From Epithemia pelagica (lineage: Eukaryota; Bacillariophyta; Bacillariophyceae; Surirellales; Surirellaceae), in NCBI GenBank assembly GCA_946965045.2, contig OX337242.1:1302001-1366000 (forward strand): a stretch of 64,000 nucleotides of DNA, in the 5' to 3' direction. Below are positions 9,702-20,429 of this stretch, piece after piece. Position 1 is the first letter of the stretch. Every line of letters begins with the position of its first letter. The position numbers and the translations under genes were made by a program. Below the pieces are notes generated by a model. The model was not told the DNA's origin and ran no database searches. It saw only the letters and a program-made list of their open reading frames with translations.

Positions 9702-11078
9702 TCAATCACTTTTATCTGGCCTTGCTTGGTTTCGAGCTCGTCCAATCAGCTCCAGGGCCGATGGAGGAATCAGGCTTGTTGCAAGGACTAAAGGCTGAGC
9801 AGCCGGTTCGTCCAAACCCATTTGTTCGTACTCTTGGTTTTTTTCCAGTCCATACCGGTATGTCAAACAGTCGTAAGCCCATGCGGCCGCACCATTTTCC
9901 GCCGCACGTTTGGTCGCAAACCAAATCAAACCAGTGGCTTGTTCACATGTGGCGGTGAAATCCCCTGCCCTGCGTCCATCGACCCAATATTCGTTTCCGT
10001 AGCGCCCCGACGGAAAGCATTCCCCCGTCCTAGGATCCACAAAAACACAGGAAAACCGCTTTTCGTGGTCTCGTTTTCCATCGTCAAACGTTATGTAGTC
10101 CGATCCCTTGGGATAAGAGCGATAGCGCTTGGAACACCACGAGTAAAGTGCTCCTTTGGGAGCATGTGCTTGTTTGGGCGGAACGGGGATTTTCTCTGGG
10201 TGTGGATTTTCTTTCTTAATGGGAGCAGCGGTAGCAGACGGGGGAAGAATGCTCTTCTTCGTGTTGTCATGGCTTTGATACACTTTGGGTTTCTTCTCTG
10301 TTCTGTTTTTAGTGGAGGAATGAAACTGGGGATCCCCCTCCGAGGCGGTCTTAGCTGAGAATCCGGGTGGTACTGGGATAGAGGTTTTGATGTCCTTGGG
10401 CTTGGACGGATCATCGGCGAGTGACAGTTGCTTTTCTGGAATGGGAGACGCGTCCGTGTCGCCGGGGCTTTGACGAGCAGTATTCTTCGTTTCTGTCATG
10501 AACTTCTTGGTGGAACGAAACTGGGAATCCTTCTCTGAAGCGTCTTTGGCAGAGAATTCAGGTGCGACTGGGGAAGTGGTTGTCATGTCCTTGCGTTTGG
10601 ACGGAACCGTTAGTTTCTCGGTGAGTAGCTGTCGCGTTTCTGGTATGGGAGTAGCGCAGGGTGCTGGTGGGGATGGAATATTCTGGTCCATAACGCTCTG
10701 GCTCCCCTTGTTCTTCGTCTCTGTCATGTATTCCTTGAAGGAATGATGTTTGGAATCCCCCGACGCGACCATGGTGGAGAATCCGGGTGGGGCTGGGAGC
10801 GTGGTAGTAATCACGCGGTTGGACGCCGCTACCGACGGTTGAGACGGTAATGTATTGTCCCCTCTGGACATGTCCCCTTTATGGACTTGAAGTTGATGCC
10901 GACGTTCGTGTTGAGACAGCGATTCCGAAACAACCTTGTCTGAGTCATCGACTTCCTCGTTTACCATCTTCAGTGCTGTTTCAGTGGATGGATTCGACAC
11001 TTTCGGTGATGCTCCCTCGTTTTCCAAATTACTGCCTTCTGCAGAAGCTACAGGTGTGGGACATTCGGAACTTGTCAT
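9702..11078 (-). CDS. Protein with unfamiliar C-terminal domain (copy 3 of 4) and degenerate internal repeats
   Basis: The 458-residue ORF starts at ATG 11076-11078. Residues ~90-290 contain about three degenerate repeats built on PxPPGFS, an acidic segment, then MTETKN, ending in Pro-rich linkers. This part is rich in Ser, Thr, Lys and Pro and is probably disordered. From about residue 310 the shared domain begins: ALYSWCSKRY, DYITFDDG, FSCVFVDPRTGECFP, RYG, LIWFATKRAAENGAAAWAYD, then a C-terminal helix. It is closest to copy 4 (17990-19678): both start PK-(G/A)-ALY-x-WC. A minus-strand ORF at 11075-11326 without an ATG could be an upstream exon (see separate entry). Function unknown. Confidence 0.75.
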   Translation of the reverse strand: MTSSECPTPVASAEGSNLENEGASPKVSNPSTETALKMVNEEVDDSDKVVSESLSQHERRHQLQVHKGDMSRGDNTLPSQPSVAASNRVITTTLPAPPGFSTMVASGDSKHHSFKEYMTETKNKGSQSVMDQNIPSPPAPCATPIPETRQLLTEKLTVPSKRKDMTTTSPVAPEFSAKDASEKDSQFRSTKKFMTETKNTARQSPGDTDASPIPEKQLSLADDPSKPKDIKTSIPVPPGFSAKTASEGDPQFHSSTKNRTEKKPKVYQSHDNTKKSILPPSATAAPIKKENPHPEKIPVPPKQAHAPKGALYSWCSKRYRSYPKGSDYITFDDGKRDHEKRFSCVFVDPRTGECFPSGRYGNEYWVDGRRAGDFTATCEQATGLIWFATKRAAENGAAAWAYDCLTYRYGLEKNQEYEQMGLDEPAAQPLVLATSLIPPSALELIGRARNQARPDKSD

Positions 11079-11326
11079 GAATACGCCTCCAGCTCCTTCG
11101 GTCTGAATGATGAGCGATGATATTCGACAGATTGACCTACAAACGTGGTCGGTTCGGACTTTTGAGTAAAGCGTGTCAACTCATCAAGAAGTTTTTCAGT
11201 GAAGGTCGCACCGTGAGAGAGTTGCTCCCAAAACCAGTACCACAAGTCCCTTGTGGTTTCTCGAGTTTCTTTATTGACTAGAAGGTCGGCATCACGCAAG
11301 AAGGATGACAAGCGTCGTAGTACCAA
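11079..11326 (-). other. Possible 5' exon of the gene at 9702-11078
   Basis: This 83-codon open frame has a coding-like composition (ETTRDLWYWFWEQLSHG) but no ATG. Removing a 38-nt GT-AG segment (minus strand, from GTAGGT near 11142 to the CAG just before ACCGAAGG near 11105) would join it in frame to the downstream ORF. Thirty-eight nt is very short for an intron, and an exon with a start codon would still be needed upstream. The rest of the gap to 11614 shows nothing. Confidence 0.2.
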
Positions 11327-11614
11327 CGTTCAAAATAGCATTAAGGAAATCGTTGGCAATACCTGCGAATAAGCGCACCGTCACTAGCAGTCTTTAGATC
11401 TCGTCCTACCTCGCAAAGCTGCCTAGACGAAAGAACGGTAGAATGAGGAACAAGTGAATTTCCGTGTCATTCACGCGTCGACAGACAGTCCAAGTTGTGT
11501 AGCATTACTGAATAATTTTGACAGCGCTGTGTAGCATAGCTGTCAGCAGTCAATCGAAAAGGACTTTTGTCCTCCATAAGTCTTTGTCGGAAGACCAGTG
11601 ACAATAATTTTCAT

Positions 11615-14600
11615 CTATTTCGCTTCGTACCAAGTCTGGCAATCATGAGAGCCATCGACGAGTAGCGGCACAGATGTTGGATTGAGACCGTAAGTCCACG
11701 GGTTTTCCATGCACTGAACAACTTCTTTGAATGCTTCTTCAGCGGTTTCTTCCGGACCTTCCAAAATGACTTCGTCGTGAATCTGAAGCAATAGAATCCA
11801 TCCCAGATCCTTGAGTTTCTGAGAGTTGTTGATTTTATTCATGGCCATCATCACCACATCGGCCGCACCGCCTTGGATCGGCGTATTGATGGATGCCCGT
11901 TCCACACCTCCAATGGTACGCCAATCAGTGTTTCTTGCCTTTGGCAAGTGCCGGTATCGTCCCATGAGAGTCCTTGTGTAACCAAATTTTCGGGCTGTTG
12001 CTTTGGTAGCCTTTTGCCATTTTTCGACCTCCCACCGAGCGGCGTACCACTTCTTGACGATGTTTTCTGCTTCCTGTTGCGACACACCCCAGTCTTTGCT
12101 GAGTCCATGTGCCGTCTTGCCATACGCAATGGAGAAATTCAAAGTTTTGGCTTTTCTTCGTTCCGAAGCGAACTCGTCCTTCAGTAGTGGTTTCGGTGCT
12201 TTGCCTTTGGTAGAATCCCATTCCAACAAAACTTCACCACTATCCACCTTTTTGCGAATGTAATCAAACATATCCAACGCAGTTCGGGAATGAAAGTCAC
12301 CACCAGACAAAAAGGCATCTATCATCGATTTGCACTCTGTCAGGCTGGCCAAAATCCGAAGCTCTAGCTGTCCGTAGTCAGCCACAATCAGGTTATTTCC
12401 GGGAGACGAACAAAAGGCTTTTCGGATTTTGTACTTGTCTTTTTCCAATGCCGGTTGATTTTGTAGGTTAGGACGTCGTGAGGATAAACGGCCAGTCTCC
12501 GTATTTAGATTCAGACCGCAATGAACACGGCTATCCTTATCAGCTGAATCTTGCAAGCTGGTCAAGAAATTGGAAATCATTGTATCGATAGAACCAATCG
12601 AGCACAAACTGAAGAGTGCTTTGCAGCCTTCCTCTCCAACCAAATCATAAGCCTAAAAGAGACGAGAATACCAAAAAGTGAGATTCAGGCTTGTCCACAT
12701 CAATTTGCCAAGCATTTCACGAGGACAATCGACGTACCTCTCCTCGTTTGGGGGGATCGGCAAAGGGATCCCCTGCAAGTTTTCGGAGCACGTCCGCAGT
12801 GACACTGGGAGATCCCCCTACAGTTTGTTTGGTAGGCTCGAGGGCTTTTACTTGCCCGTTTGGGGATTTTTCTTTCATGAGCTCTTGCAAGCTAATGACT
12901 TCCAATTCAAAGTGTTTGGGGGGAGGTTTTGGTTCCGCTGGTCGTGACTCTAAATAATCTGCCACCATTGTCCCGGACTTGCGGGCTATGTCGGCCATGG
13001 CTCCTGCAACCTCAGCGGGTGAATCATATTCTCCCATCAATCCTTTATAGAGCTTCATTTGTTGCTTGTACTCTTTTTCCATTTCTTCGCGCGGACAACC
13101 ATCCACCACCCTTATACTATAGGCCGTCAAGGCGTCTTTCAGGTCTTTGTCTGACATTTCTTTTATGGCTTTGGGTTCATTCTCTTGCTCTTGTGTTTGC
13201 GTTTTCAGTGACTTTATAAAGTGTTCTAACAACCGGGCTTGCAACTCCGACTTTTTGCCGCTGACTTTCAGGCGGTGATGTTTGCAATCTTGTTTCAATT
13301 CGGCCACCTTACTATTCTGAAGTTTTTCGTTCAATTTGGCAATGGTTTTGTCAAAGTCACTGAGTTCGTCTGAATGAATATAATAATGAGGAAATACAAA
13401 ACAAAGCAGTATCGTGAGGCAAACCAGTGGGACTCTAGGCAAGGTGAACCCATTTTCAAAGCGAGACGCACCATTCTGTTGCGCCGAAATGCCTTCTTGC
13501 TCTTGACGTTCTCGTTCCAGTTGCTCTTCATGGGCATCCAAGGCTTCTTGTGGAATTTCCGTTCGCGGAACGGTAAAGATGCGTCGTGTCTCCAAGGTGG
13601 TTTGTCCCGTTTTTCCAGTTTTGCATCCTCCAAACAAAAAGGTTTGCAACTGCGCCGACGAGGCTGGATTCAAGGCGAGACCATGCGCTCGTTTTTCGGG
13701 CGGATACAGGCTCGCCACCCAATTGCGAAAGGTGGATTCGTGATAGTGTCGATCCTGTCGGGCCGTTTGTTCGACCGAGGCCAAGTAATCCTTGGCATCG
13801 ACGCGGATTCCGCGACGTTCCATGTCCGTCAAGACTTGTCCAAAGGGACGCATATGCATCCAATAATAATCCCACATGGTCTTGTCTTCAATCCATTCGT
13901 ACGACAGCTTGTCTTCAAAAGCGTCCGACAGTTGTCGGCCCGACAGCAAGTCTTTGAGGACTCGTCGCAATTCCCACGTCATGCGAGCATCCTTGGCGGA
14001 ATATTCAATCCATTTGGTTCGATGCGCGGGATCGCGTTGCAGCACTTCAACGGGTGGTACCAACTTGACTTTGCCATCGGTCCCATCTTTGCGTTTTTTG
14101 GGTACTCCAAAAATTTCCTTCATGTTGGTTTTGCGATCATCGGCGGTTTCTCCACTGGTCTTTCCATCCGCAGTGGATGTTTGGTTGTCCATCGGTTGGT
14201 CACTCGACGACGTTTGTTCCTCGGGGTTGGCCAACAAGAGTGTCGTCAGTCGTTCCAAGGAATATTGGATGCGACTGGTATTTTGCAATCGCGCCATGTG
14301 CATGGTATCTCCTCCAAAGCCTTGAACGTCAATGCCTTCGTTCCACAAGACGTGTCGATCAAAGCCAACATTGTGCCAGACTTTGAGAAAGCGATCATCT
14401 TCCAACCAGTCCTTAAATTCCATCAAAATACCACAGGCATCGTCCAAATTGTCAATCCACAAGGTTGTGCCCGGTCCATCGCCCAAACCATAATCAAAAT
14501 CCGGTCCGGCATACATGGAAAGACAGGTGACGTAGCCATTGCCGACGGGACCTTGTTGCTTGATATCAATTTCCATGACTTCGGTATCACAGGCATGAGA

Positions 14601-15725
14601 CATGGATTGACTGTGCGCACTAAAGAGTTGTTGCAAGACGATTTGCGCTTGTTCCTGGGTGCGTACAATCGTGACATTGGGAGGCGCAGGCACGGCAGTG
14701 ACATCGAAATAGCCATCGTCGCCCGGTCCCAATCGAATCAAGGGATCCAATTTTTCTTTGGTATCTTGCGATCGACGACCAAAGTCCTTGGCCCATTTCA
14801 AGGGATTTTGAACATTCCAATTGCCATTGGGTTTGGGACGACTGGTAACCCCCCTGCTATGCAAATACTCTTCCACCTCGGTTTCATCCATTTCGGGTTG
14901 GTCGGATGAAAAGGAGGAGGATGCGACATGGTCAATCGAGTGGTGGGGTGGTTCGTCCTCTACGACTACGGCCGGAGGGAAGATGGGGGGTACGGTTTCC
15001 TCGGGCCGTAAGGATGCCGCCGACGACGATGACGACGAGGGAGGAAGTTCATCCTCTGCCTCTAGTTCGTGAATCGATTCCATGAAATCCTCCCCATACT
15101 CCTCCTCTGGATCCACAACTACAGTGGAGGAGGAGGGTTGAGGGAGGGTCGAACTCCAGGCCACGCGGTCACTGGTATGATTCTTCCAGGTTGTCGGTGA
15201 TGGTGGACCGAGGACGGAAGACGAAGAAGAAGAACTTTGGAATGGCAATGGTTGTGCTCCTAGCAACGTCCGTTTTCGGATTCGTCTTGGATTTCTGTTC
15301 CCGAACTGTCGTTTGGAACCGTCCCAGGAACATGTTCCCAGGCATTGCATCCCCAGGACAGTGTTCTGCTGGCGACCATACCGAGTGGTGCACCGTAGTA
15401 GTGGAACCACCATGGTTGTGGTTGTTGTTGGTTGTGTGGTCCTCCTCCGGAAACGTTGCTGGACAAATGCTGGTGTTGGAGCTGCAGCAAGGACCGGAAC
15501 GGACGACAAACTTGCCACCAAAACTCCAAGAAGCAACAGGACGAGACGGCTGTCGAACCAACCACAAGAAGCAAAAGCAAAAGATTGTCTTGGTGAACGA
15601 TGACAATCTCTGCGTCGTGGATGACAACGACGACGACAAAACGTGGAGGAACTTGACGACGACGACGACGGGTTTTGTTGTAAAGGAAGAAGAAAGGATC
15701 GTGGACGACGCCGTTGTCTCGTCAT
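11615..15725 (-). CDS. Organellar family-A DNA polymerase (plant POP type) with 3'-5' exonuclease and SAP insert
   Basis: Exon 1 is 15725-12738 and exon 2 is 12652-11615, with an 85-nt intron (GTACGT...TTTTAG). The joined sequence reads PPKRGE-AYDLVGEEG in frame, giving 1341 residues. The N-terminus is Arg/Ser-rich, then has a hydrophobic helix and TPAFVQQRF, fitting plastid import. The DEDD exonuclease shows CDTEVMEIDI, WHNVGFDRHVL and YSAKDARMTWEL. A SAP motif lies at about residues 799-836 (VAELKQDCKHHRLKVSGKKS). Polymerase motifs are A (VADYGQLELRILA), B (RRKAKTLNFSIAYG) and C (LLLQIHDEVILE); DYGQLELR is typical of plant organellar polymerases. A further 90-nt in-frame intron at 13449-13360 is possible and would remove an odd hydrophobic stretch. 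Expected role: replication and repair of plastid or mitochondrial DNA. Confidence 0.93.
12653..12737 (-). other. Intron of the family-A DNA polymerase gene
   Basis: On the minus strand it begins GTACGTCGAT after GGAGAG and ends CTCTTTTAG before GCTTATGAT. Splicing is phase 0 and joins two conserved parts of the polymerase. Confidence 0.85.
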
Positions 15726-16353
15726 GCTCGGATTTTTGGGTGGTGCGTCTTTGGGGGCGGTGGAGGAGGTGCGGGGAGGAGAGTTGTTGTGTGGTGTCTG
15801 TCAGCTGCCTTTCGTGTTGAGCAATGACTACTTAGCTTTAATTAATTGTAATTCATTCAATCAATTATCTACAATTTGAGCTTAGCCACGCTGGAGTGTC
15901 TGAAAAAATGGAAAATTCCCTTCTGTCCTCCCTCTTCAGATCCAGAGGTTTATAACCACCCCCATCATATGGTCTACCTAGACCATGGCGATGGCGCACT
16001 ATGCAACAACAAGGTTGGGAGAAACTCAGCCCACCATTCGACTTTTATCCATAGGGACGGACAAGTGCTCTTTTACTCTACATCAGTAATAGTAGAGAAA
16101 CTAGGTAGAATCCATGGGCAAAACACATTTGTTTGGGAAACAATAATTGTTCCATGCTATTATCTTGTAGTGCACTGTCTTTTGTTGCTTTGAGACTCTA
16201 CTTCTTCTAATTGACCAAAGATTCCGAATCGAAAGCGTACAAACACATTCCTGTGCTTCGTGTCCACCGAGTGCCGTGCCAGCAGGCACGATCCGTTCCA
16301 TGGAAACACATATACAAACACACACACACACGCACACACACGCAAACACACTC
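15726..16353. other. Intergenic region with CA/CG microsatellite
   Basis: It lies between the polymerase and the SAP-protein gene, both on the minus strand. A run of about 35 bp of ACAC with interspersed G sits at 16317-16350, near the 3' end of the SAP gene. No gene seen. Confidence 0.45.
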
Positions 16354-17175
16354 TCATCGTCTGGTCGGTGGGACTTGTTCCAGGACCACTTCATCGTCAT
16401 CCTGGTCGTGGTCCGAGTAGTGGTCCACTTCCTGTTCGTCCACCATTACACCATTGGCCAACAAGGCCTGTTTCAATTCCTCTTCGGACATGTCGTCCAT
16501 GGCTCGCACCTGCTCCAAGAGGCCTTGTTGCAAGTCGGCATTCATGTCCGTGTTGTTGGCCAGTGCTTGTGCCAACGCCTCCATGCGGTCGTCATTGTCA
16601 TTGTCGTCGTGTGGCAGTCCTTCCCCTTCCAAGTCCTCGTCGCCAATCTCCAGGGAAATTCCACATGGTTCTTTTGGTTCTGGTTCGTGCCGTGTGGGTG
16701 GTGGTGCTTGAGATGACGACGACTGAAGGTGTGCCGCATACGCATCGCGCAATCGATGTTGCAAGACCGACTTTTTGCCCTGGGAATTCAACCCCCATTG
16801 GTGACATGTGTGTTTCAGATCGGCCACCGAACTGCTCATCCAGTGTTCGTCCCAGGCCGCCAATTGTCGTTCGTACTGGTGGTCCCTGTTGTTGTTGTTG
16901 TTGTTGTTGTTATCATCGTGGAGGGTGGCTTTGCTGCTGCTGCTCTTACGACGATGATGACGTTTGGTACTACTGCTACTGAACCAGGATACCAACGACA
17001 ACGACGACAGGCCACTCCTGGAGGAGGGCGCAGCAGTGAGTCGTTTGCTGGGATCGTCCACCATCCACCCAACGAGGGGAGCGGAACACGAGGAACGACC
17101 TTGTGGTTGTCGAAGACTCTGACAAACCGTTGTCTGGAGTGGCATCCAGCCGGAACGCAACCGACAAAGAACCAT
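16354..17175 (-). CDS. SAP-domain protein resembling the insert of the neighbouring DNA polymerase
   Basis: The 273-residue ORF starts at ATG 17173-17175. The first ~38 residues are Arg/Ser/Gln-rich without acidic residues, compatible with an organelle presequence. A SAP motif lies at about 114-150 (SVADLKHTCHQWGLNSQGKK, then a Leu/Arg helix). Near residue 230, MSEEELKQALLANGVMVDE closely resembles MSDKDLKDALTAYSIRVVD in the polymerase, where it also follows a SAP motif. The C-terminus is very acidic. SAP motifs usually bind DNA. The order SAP then MS-x-x-x-LK-x-AL is kept in both genes, so this may be a stand-alone copy of the polymerase insert, perhaps an accessory factor or nucleoid protein. 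Function is inferred only. Confidence 0.65.
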   Translation of the reverse strand: MVLCRLRSGWMPLQTTVCQSLRQPQGRSSCSAPLVGWMVDDPSKRLTAAPSSRSGLSSLSLVSWFSSSSTKRHHRRKSSSSKATLHDDNNNNNNNNRDHQYERQLAAWDEHWMSSSVADLKHTCHQWGLNSQGKKSVLQHRLRDAYAAHLQSSSSQAPPPTRHEPEPKEPCGISLEIGDEDLEGEGLPHDDNDNDDRMEALAQALANNTDMNADLQQGLLEQVRAMDDMSEEELKQALLANGVMVDEQEVDHYSDHDQDDDEVVLEQVPPTRR

Positions 17176-17989
17176 GGTCGACCAACAGCTAGGTAATAAG
17201 ATGAGAGAAACAAAGATTGACTCAAAGATACCCTATTGTCCGTCCGTCCGTCCGTCCGTCGTAAAGGCTAGCACTGCTAGCCCTCCAATCGACGGGTCGA
17301 CTCCCATCAGTATCATGTACTACTCCCCAACGGTTTAGTTAGTCGAGTCTGATCCCATAAAAATAGTGGAGTTCGATCATAGTGAAGAATGCGAGTCTAT
17401 CACGATCGGAGTTACAGAGACTCTCTCGGACCACCAACGATTCCCTCATCCTTCGATGATTATTTTTTTTTTGTCGAGCGTCGAGAGGCCTCATACGATT
17501 AGATTGAACGAGTGTTGTTTGTGGTTGCGAACGAACTATTCCCCAACAGCAAGCAAGCGCACGGTGTGTGTGCTTGTGAAACGCACAACAACCCCGCACC
17601 AACTGTTGTGAAGAGACGGGATCCACGACGAGACGCGTGCCACAAGAAGCAGTATTTTATCACGTTCTACCATTGGTGGGTGGGTATCCGAATAATAATA
17701 AGAGAGTGGTGGGACTTTGCATCATCATTGAGATTTCCAGGTGAACTTGGAGGGGAATGTGACTTTGCGATTTGGTGCGAAACCCAAAGTAAGCACAACC
17801 ACCAACAACCATTACCACAAACGCAACAACCGTGAATGTTCGCACACGTTTCCTTTCTTTTCCTGTTCCAATCACGATTGCCACTCCACAATCTGGATCC
17901 ATTGGTCTGGTAGTTAGTGGTGGTTGGTGAGAACGACACAACATCCATCCAACGATCCCAAACGACGCAATAACAACCACAACAACGGT
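17176..17989. other. Divergent intergenic region with CCGT microsatellite
   Basis: It lies between the SAP gene (minus) and copy 4 of the domain family (plus). A (CCGT)5-like run is at 17238-17261 and a T9 tract near 17463. It should contain both promoters; no element is diagnostic. Confidence 0.4.
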
Positions 17990-19678
17990 ATGTCGTACAA
18001 TCGCGGATTTTTGAATCGACCATCTCGGACTGGGAATTCTCAACCACAACAAGGGGTCTTGGGCGATCCTCGATCCGATCGTCGCAGTTGGTCCGAGTAT
18101 TATGGTGGGAACGTTGGTATTAGTGCTAGTTCTTCGTTTCGAGGCGGCGATCGTGATCGTGTGGGAGGAGGAGGAGCTACGGGTCGATCGGTCCCGCTGT
18201 CGTCCAATTGGGGTGCCCTGTCATCCTCCTCACCACCACCCAATAACAACAACAGCAGTACCACAACGACAACCCCCATGGAGACTAGTACCACTTCGTT
18301 TACGACGACGACCAATGTGGTGAAACGGGTCATTGTGGTGGACGCAGCAGCCGGAGCACCACCCACTCCTTCTTCTTTTTCCTCCTCCTCGTCGATTCCC
18401 ACACACACCACTCCAATCAGCAGCAAAGTACCATCATCATCCTCTCCTCCCGATTCGCGATTGCCACCTCGCAAACGACAATACATGCCCATGGAACATG
18501 ATGACGATGTTGTCATGAAGATGAAGGACCAACCATCACCAGTCGTGGTCAAGGCCGAGCCCATGGAAGAAGACGAAGACGACCACAAGACTGTCACGAC
18601 CGCAGCAAGTACACAACCCTCCTTGGCATCGTCGAGTAGTCGAACCACGTCTACCACGACATCCTCTTCCACCTCCTCTGGCGGCCTGTCCCATCCCCTT
18701 GAACCACTCGTGACCCACAAGATTCCTCCCCCGATCAAACAAGGCATGGTTCCCAAGGCGGCCTTGTATACCTGGTGTGGCAAGAGTCGCTTGGTCTTGG
18801 GGGAGGCCAATTACATTACCTGGGACAATGGAGGCCGACCGCATGAAAAACGATATACCAGTGTCTTTTGCCATCCCACGACCGGTGAATGCTTTCCCTC
18901 GCGACGCTATGGACACGACAAGTATTATACCCTTCAAGAACAAGCGGCCGCCGCACCGGACCAAACGACTGCTGCTTCGTCGACCATGATTCAAACCGTT
19001 TGGTATACCAAAAAGGCCTTTGCCGAACATGGTGCGGCGGCCCATGCCTATGATTCCTTGACGCATCGAGTTACATTGGAACAGCAACAACAATTGGCAC
19101 AACGACATGGCCAACAAGGCCGGCCCGTCCTGCAAGTGTATGAACGCATTAGTGATGATCCTCCTCAAGTCCATCCACCGCAACCCACCTGGCATGCGCA
19201 CTTGCCACCCCCGTCCCAAATTCCCGCCGAAGCCTGGCAAAAATTGCAAACGGCCCATGAACAAGCGGCCGCAACACCCGCTCCAGCACCAACCACGACA
19301 GCCACACGAACCATGCCGGCACCCGCGTCCACCACTCCCACGAGTCGCATGACGATGCCACCCCCACCTCCACCCATTCCCCTCCCACCACCGCATTGGT
19401 CTCAACCCGTGCAACGAGGAGGAAGCTCGCAACGATATTTTGCGGCCCCTCCCGAACATCCCAGTCAACAATATCATCATGCGTCCTATTATCATCCTCG
19501 ATCGTCACCACCGAATCACCACCACCAGGATGCGGCACGTGCTCCGCCGCCGCAACAGCAAAAGCCCCGTCGAGGGCCGTCCCAGCAGCCACCACACCCT
19601 GGACGATCGTCGTGGAATACTCCACCCTATCATCCACGGGGTGGTGGTGGTCCGGGGGGTCGTGCTCCGTATTCCTAA
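17990..19678 (+). CDS. Protein with unfamiliar domain (copy 4 of 4), low-complexity flanks
   Basis: The first ATG is at 17990-17992, giving 562 residues; 22 further codons upstream in frame lack an ATG. Residues 1-255 are Ser/Thr/Pro/Asn-rich. The shared domain starts near residue 258: ALYTWCGKSR, NYITWDNGG, YTSVFCHPTTGECFP, RRYG, then a Gln/Ala-rich loop, TVWYTKKAFAEHGAAAHAYD and LTHR. Unlike the other copies, a long Pro/His/Gln/Arg-rich tail follows, ending in RGG-like glycine-arginine motifs (PRGGGGPGGRAPYS). RG-rich tails often bind RNA, which hints at, but does not show, a nucleic-acid role. It is the only plus-strand copy. Confidence 0.75.
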   Translation: MSYNRGFLNRPSRTGNSQPQQGVLGDPRSDRRSWSEYYGGNVGISASSSFRGGDRDRVGGGGATGRSVPLSSNWGALSSSSPPPNNNNSSTTTTTPMETSTTSFTTTTNVVKRVIVVDAAAGAPPTPSSFSSSSSIPTHTTPISSKVPSSSSPPDSRLPPRKRQYMPMEHDDDVVMKMKDQPSPVVVKAEPMEEDEDDHKTVTTAASTQPSLASSSSRTTSTTTSSSTSSGGLSHPLEPLVTHKIPPPIKQGMVPKAALYTWCGKSRLVLGEANYITWDNGGRPHEKRYTSVFCHPTTGECFPSRRYGHDKYYTLQEQAAAAPDQTTAASSTMIQTVWYTKKAFAEHGAAAHAYDSLTHRVTLEQQQQLAQRHGQQGRPVLQVYERISDDPPQVHPPQPTWHAHLPPPSQIPAEAWQKLQTAHEQAAATPAPAPTTTATRTMPAPASTTPTSRMTMPPPPPPIPLPPPHWSQPVQRGGSSQRYFAAPPEHPSQQYHHASYYHPRSSPPNHHHQDAARAPPPQQQKPRRGPSQQPPHPGRSSWNTPPYHPRGGGGPGGRAPYS

Positions 19679-20429
19679 GAACCGGGTCTCGAATACCCAA
19701 GGGTTTGGCCACTATGCAACAAACACACGGAACGAGAGTGCGTCCAACACTCTAGCACTCTTCAAAACCGAACAAGGACGAGCATGACCATGACTCTATG
19801 ATAACAACAACAAGTGTGTCAGGAAAAAGGAACCATTTTGTTTGTTCGGGTTTTTGTTTGATTCTCACCTATTATTACTGTGTTTTGCTTTGTGGAGAAA
19901 GATGTACCACATGAAGAAGAAGATGATGATTTTGACACGAGAAGAGAGGAGGAGGAGGAAGATGGTGATGGTGATGATGTTTTTTGTTTGGGTTTTCTGC
20001 GGATCGGGTCTCTTTCTTTCTCGTCTTTTTGTGATTTTGGAACAGTCAACAATTACTCTCGAATGAGTTTCGCTCTTTGTGTTGCAATCACATCTGGAAG
20101 ACTGACTTATGGGAGGAGAAAAACAGCCACATGTGCCTTGGAGGAGGAAAGGACTCGATGGAAAAAAGGCTGTGGTTGGTCTCTCATGTCAGTTTCTGGA
20201 TGTGGTTGGAATCGGAGATGCCCATTGGAGAATGAATGTTGCTTTTTGCAAAACGATAAAACGATAGATAGAGAGGGAGGTTCGGAAACACACCAACATC
20301 AAAACACTAGAGAAGAGAACCACAAAGGCTACACATACACTTGTTTTATAAAGTTTCAAAATAGTGGGTGGCTATGTTGTGTCATTTGGGCTATTGTACG
20401 ACTAGCTCTATGTTGCTTTATTTGGCTCA
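19679..20429. other. Convergent intergenic region
   Basis: It lies between two convergent genes. A purine-rich GAAGAAGATGATGA stretch sits near 19914-19980. The plus-strand ORF at 19880-20776 has no recognisable features and runs into the antisense of the coiled-coil gene; I regard it as spurious. Confidence 0.4.

Noticed and set aside
13374-14909. 511-codon plus-strand ORF
   Set aside because: It is exactly antisense to the conserved polymerase exon and has no recognisable domain.
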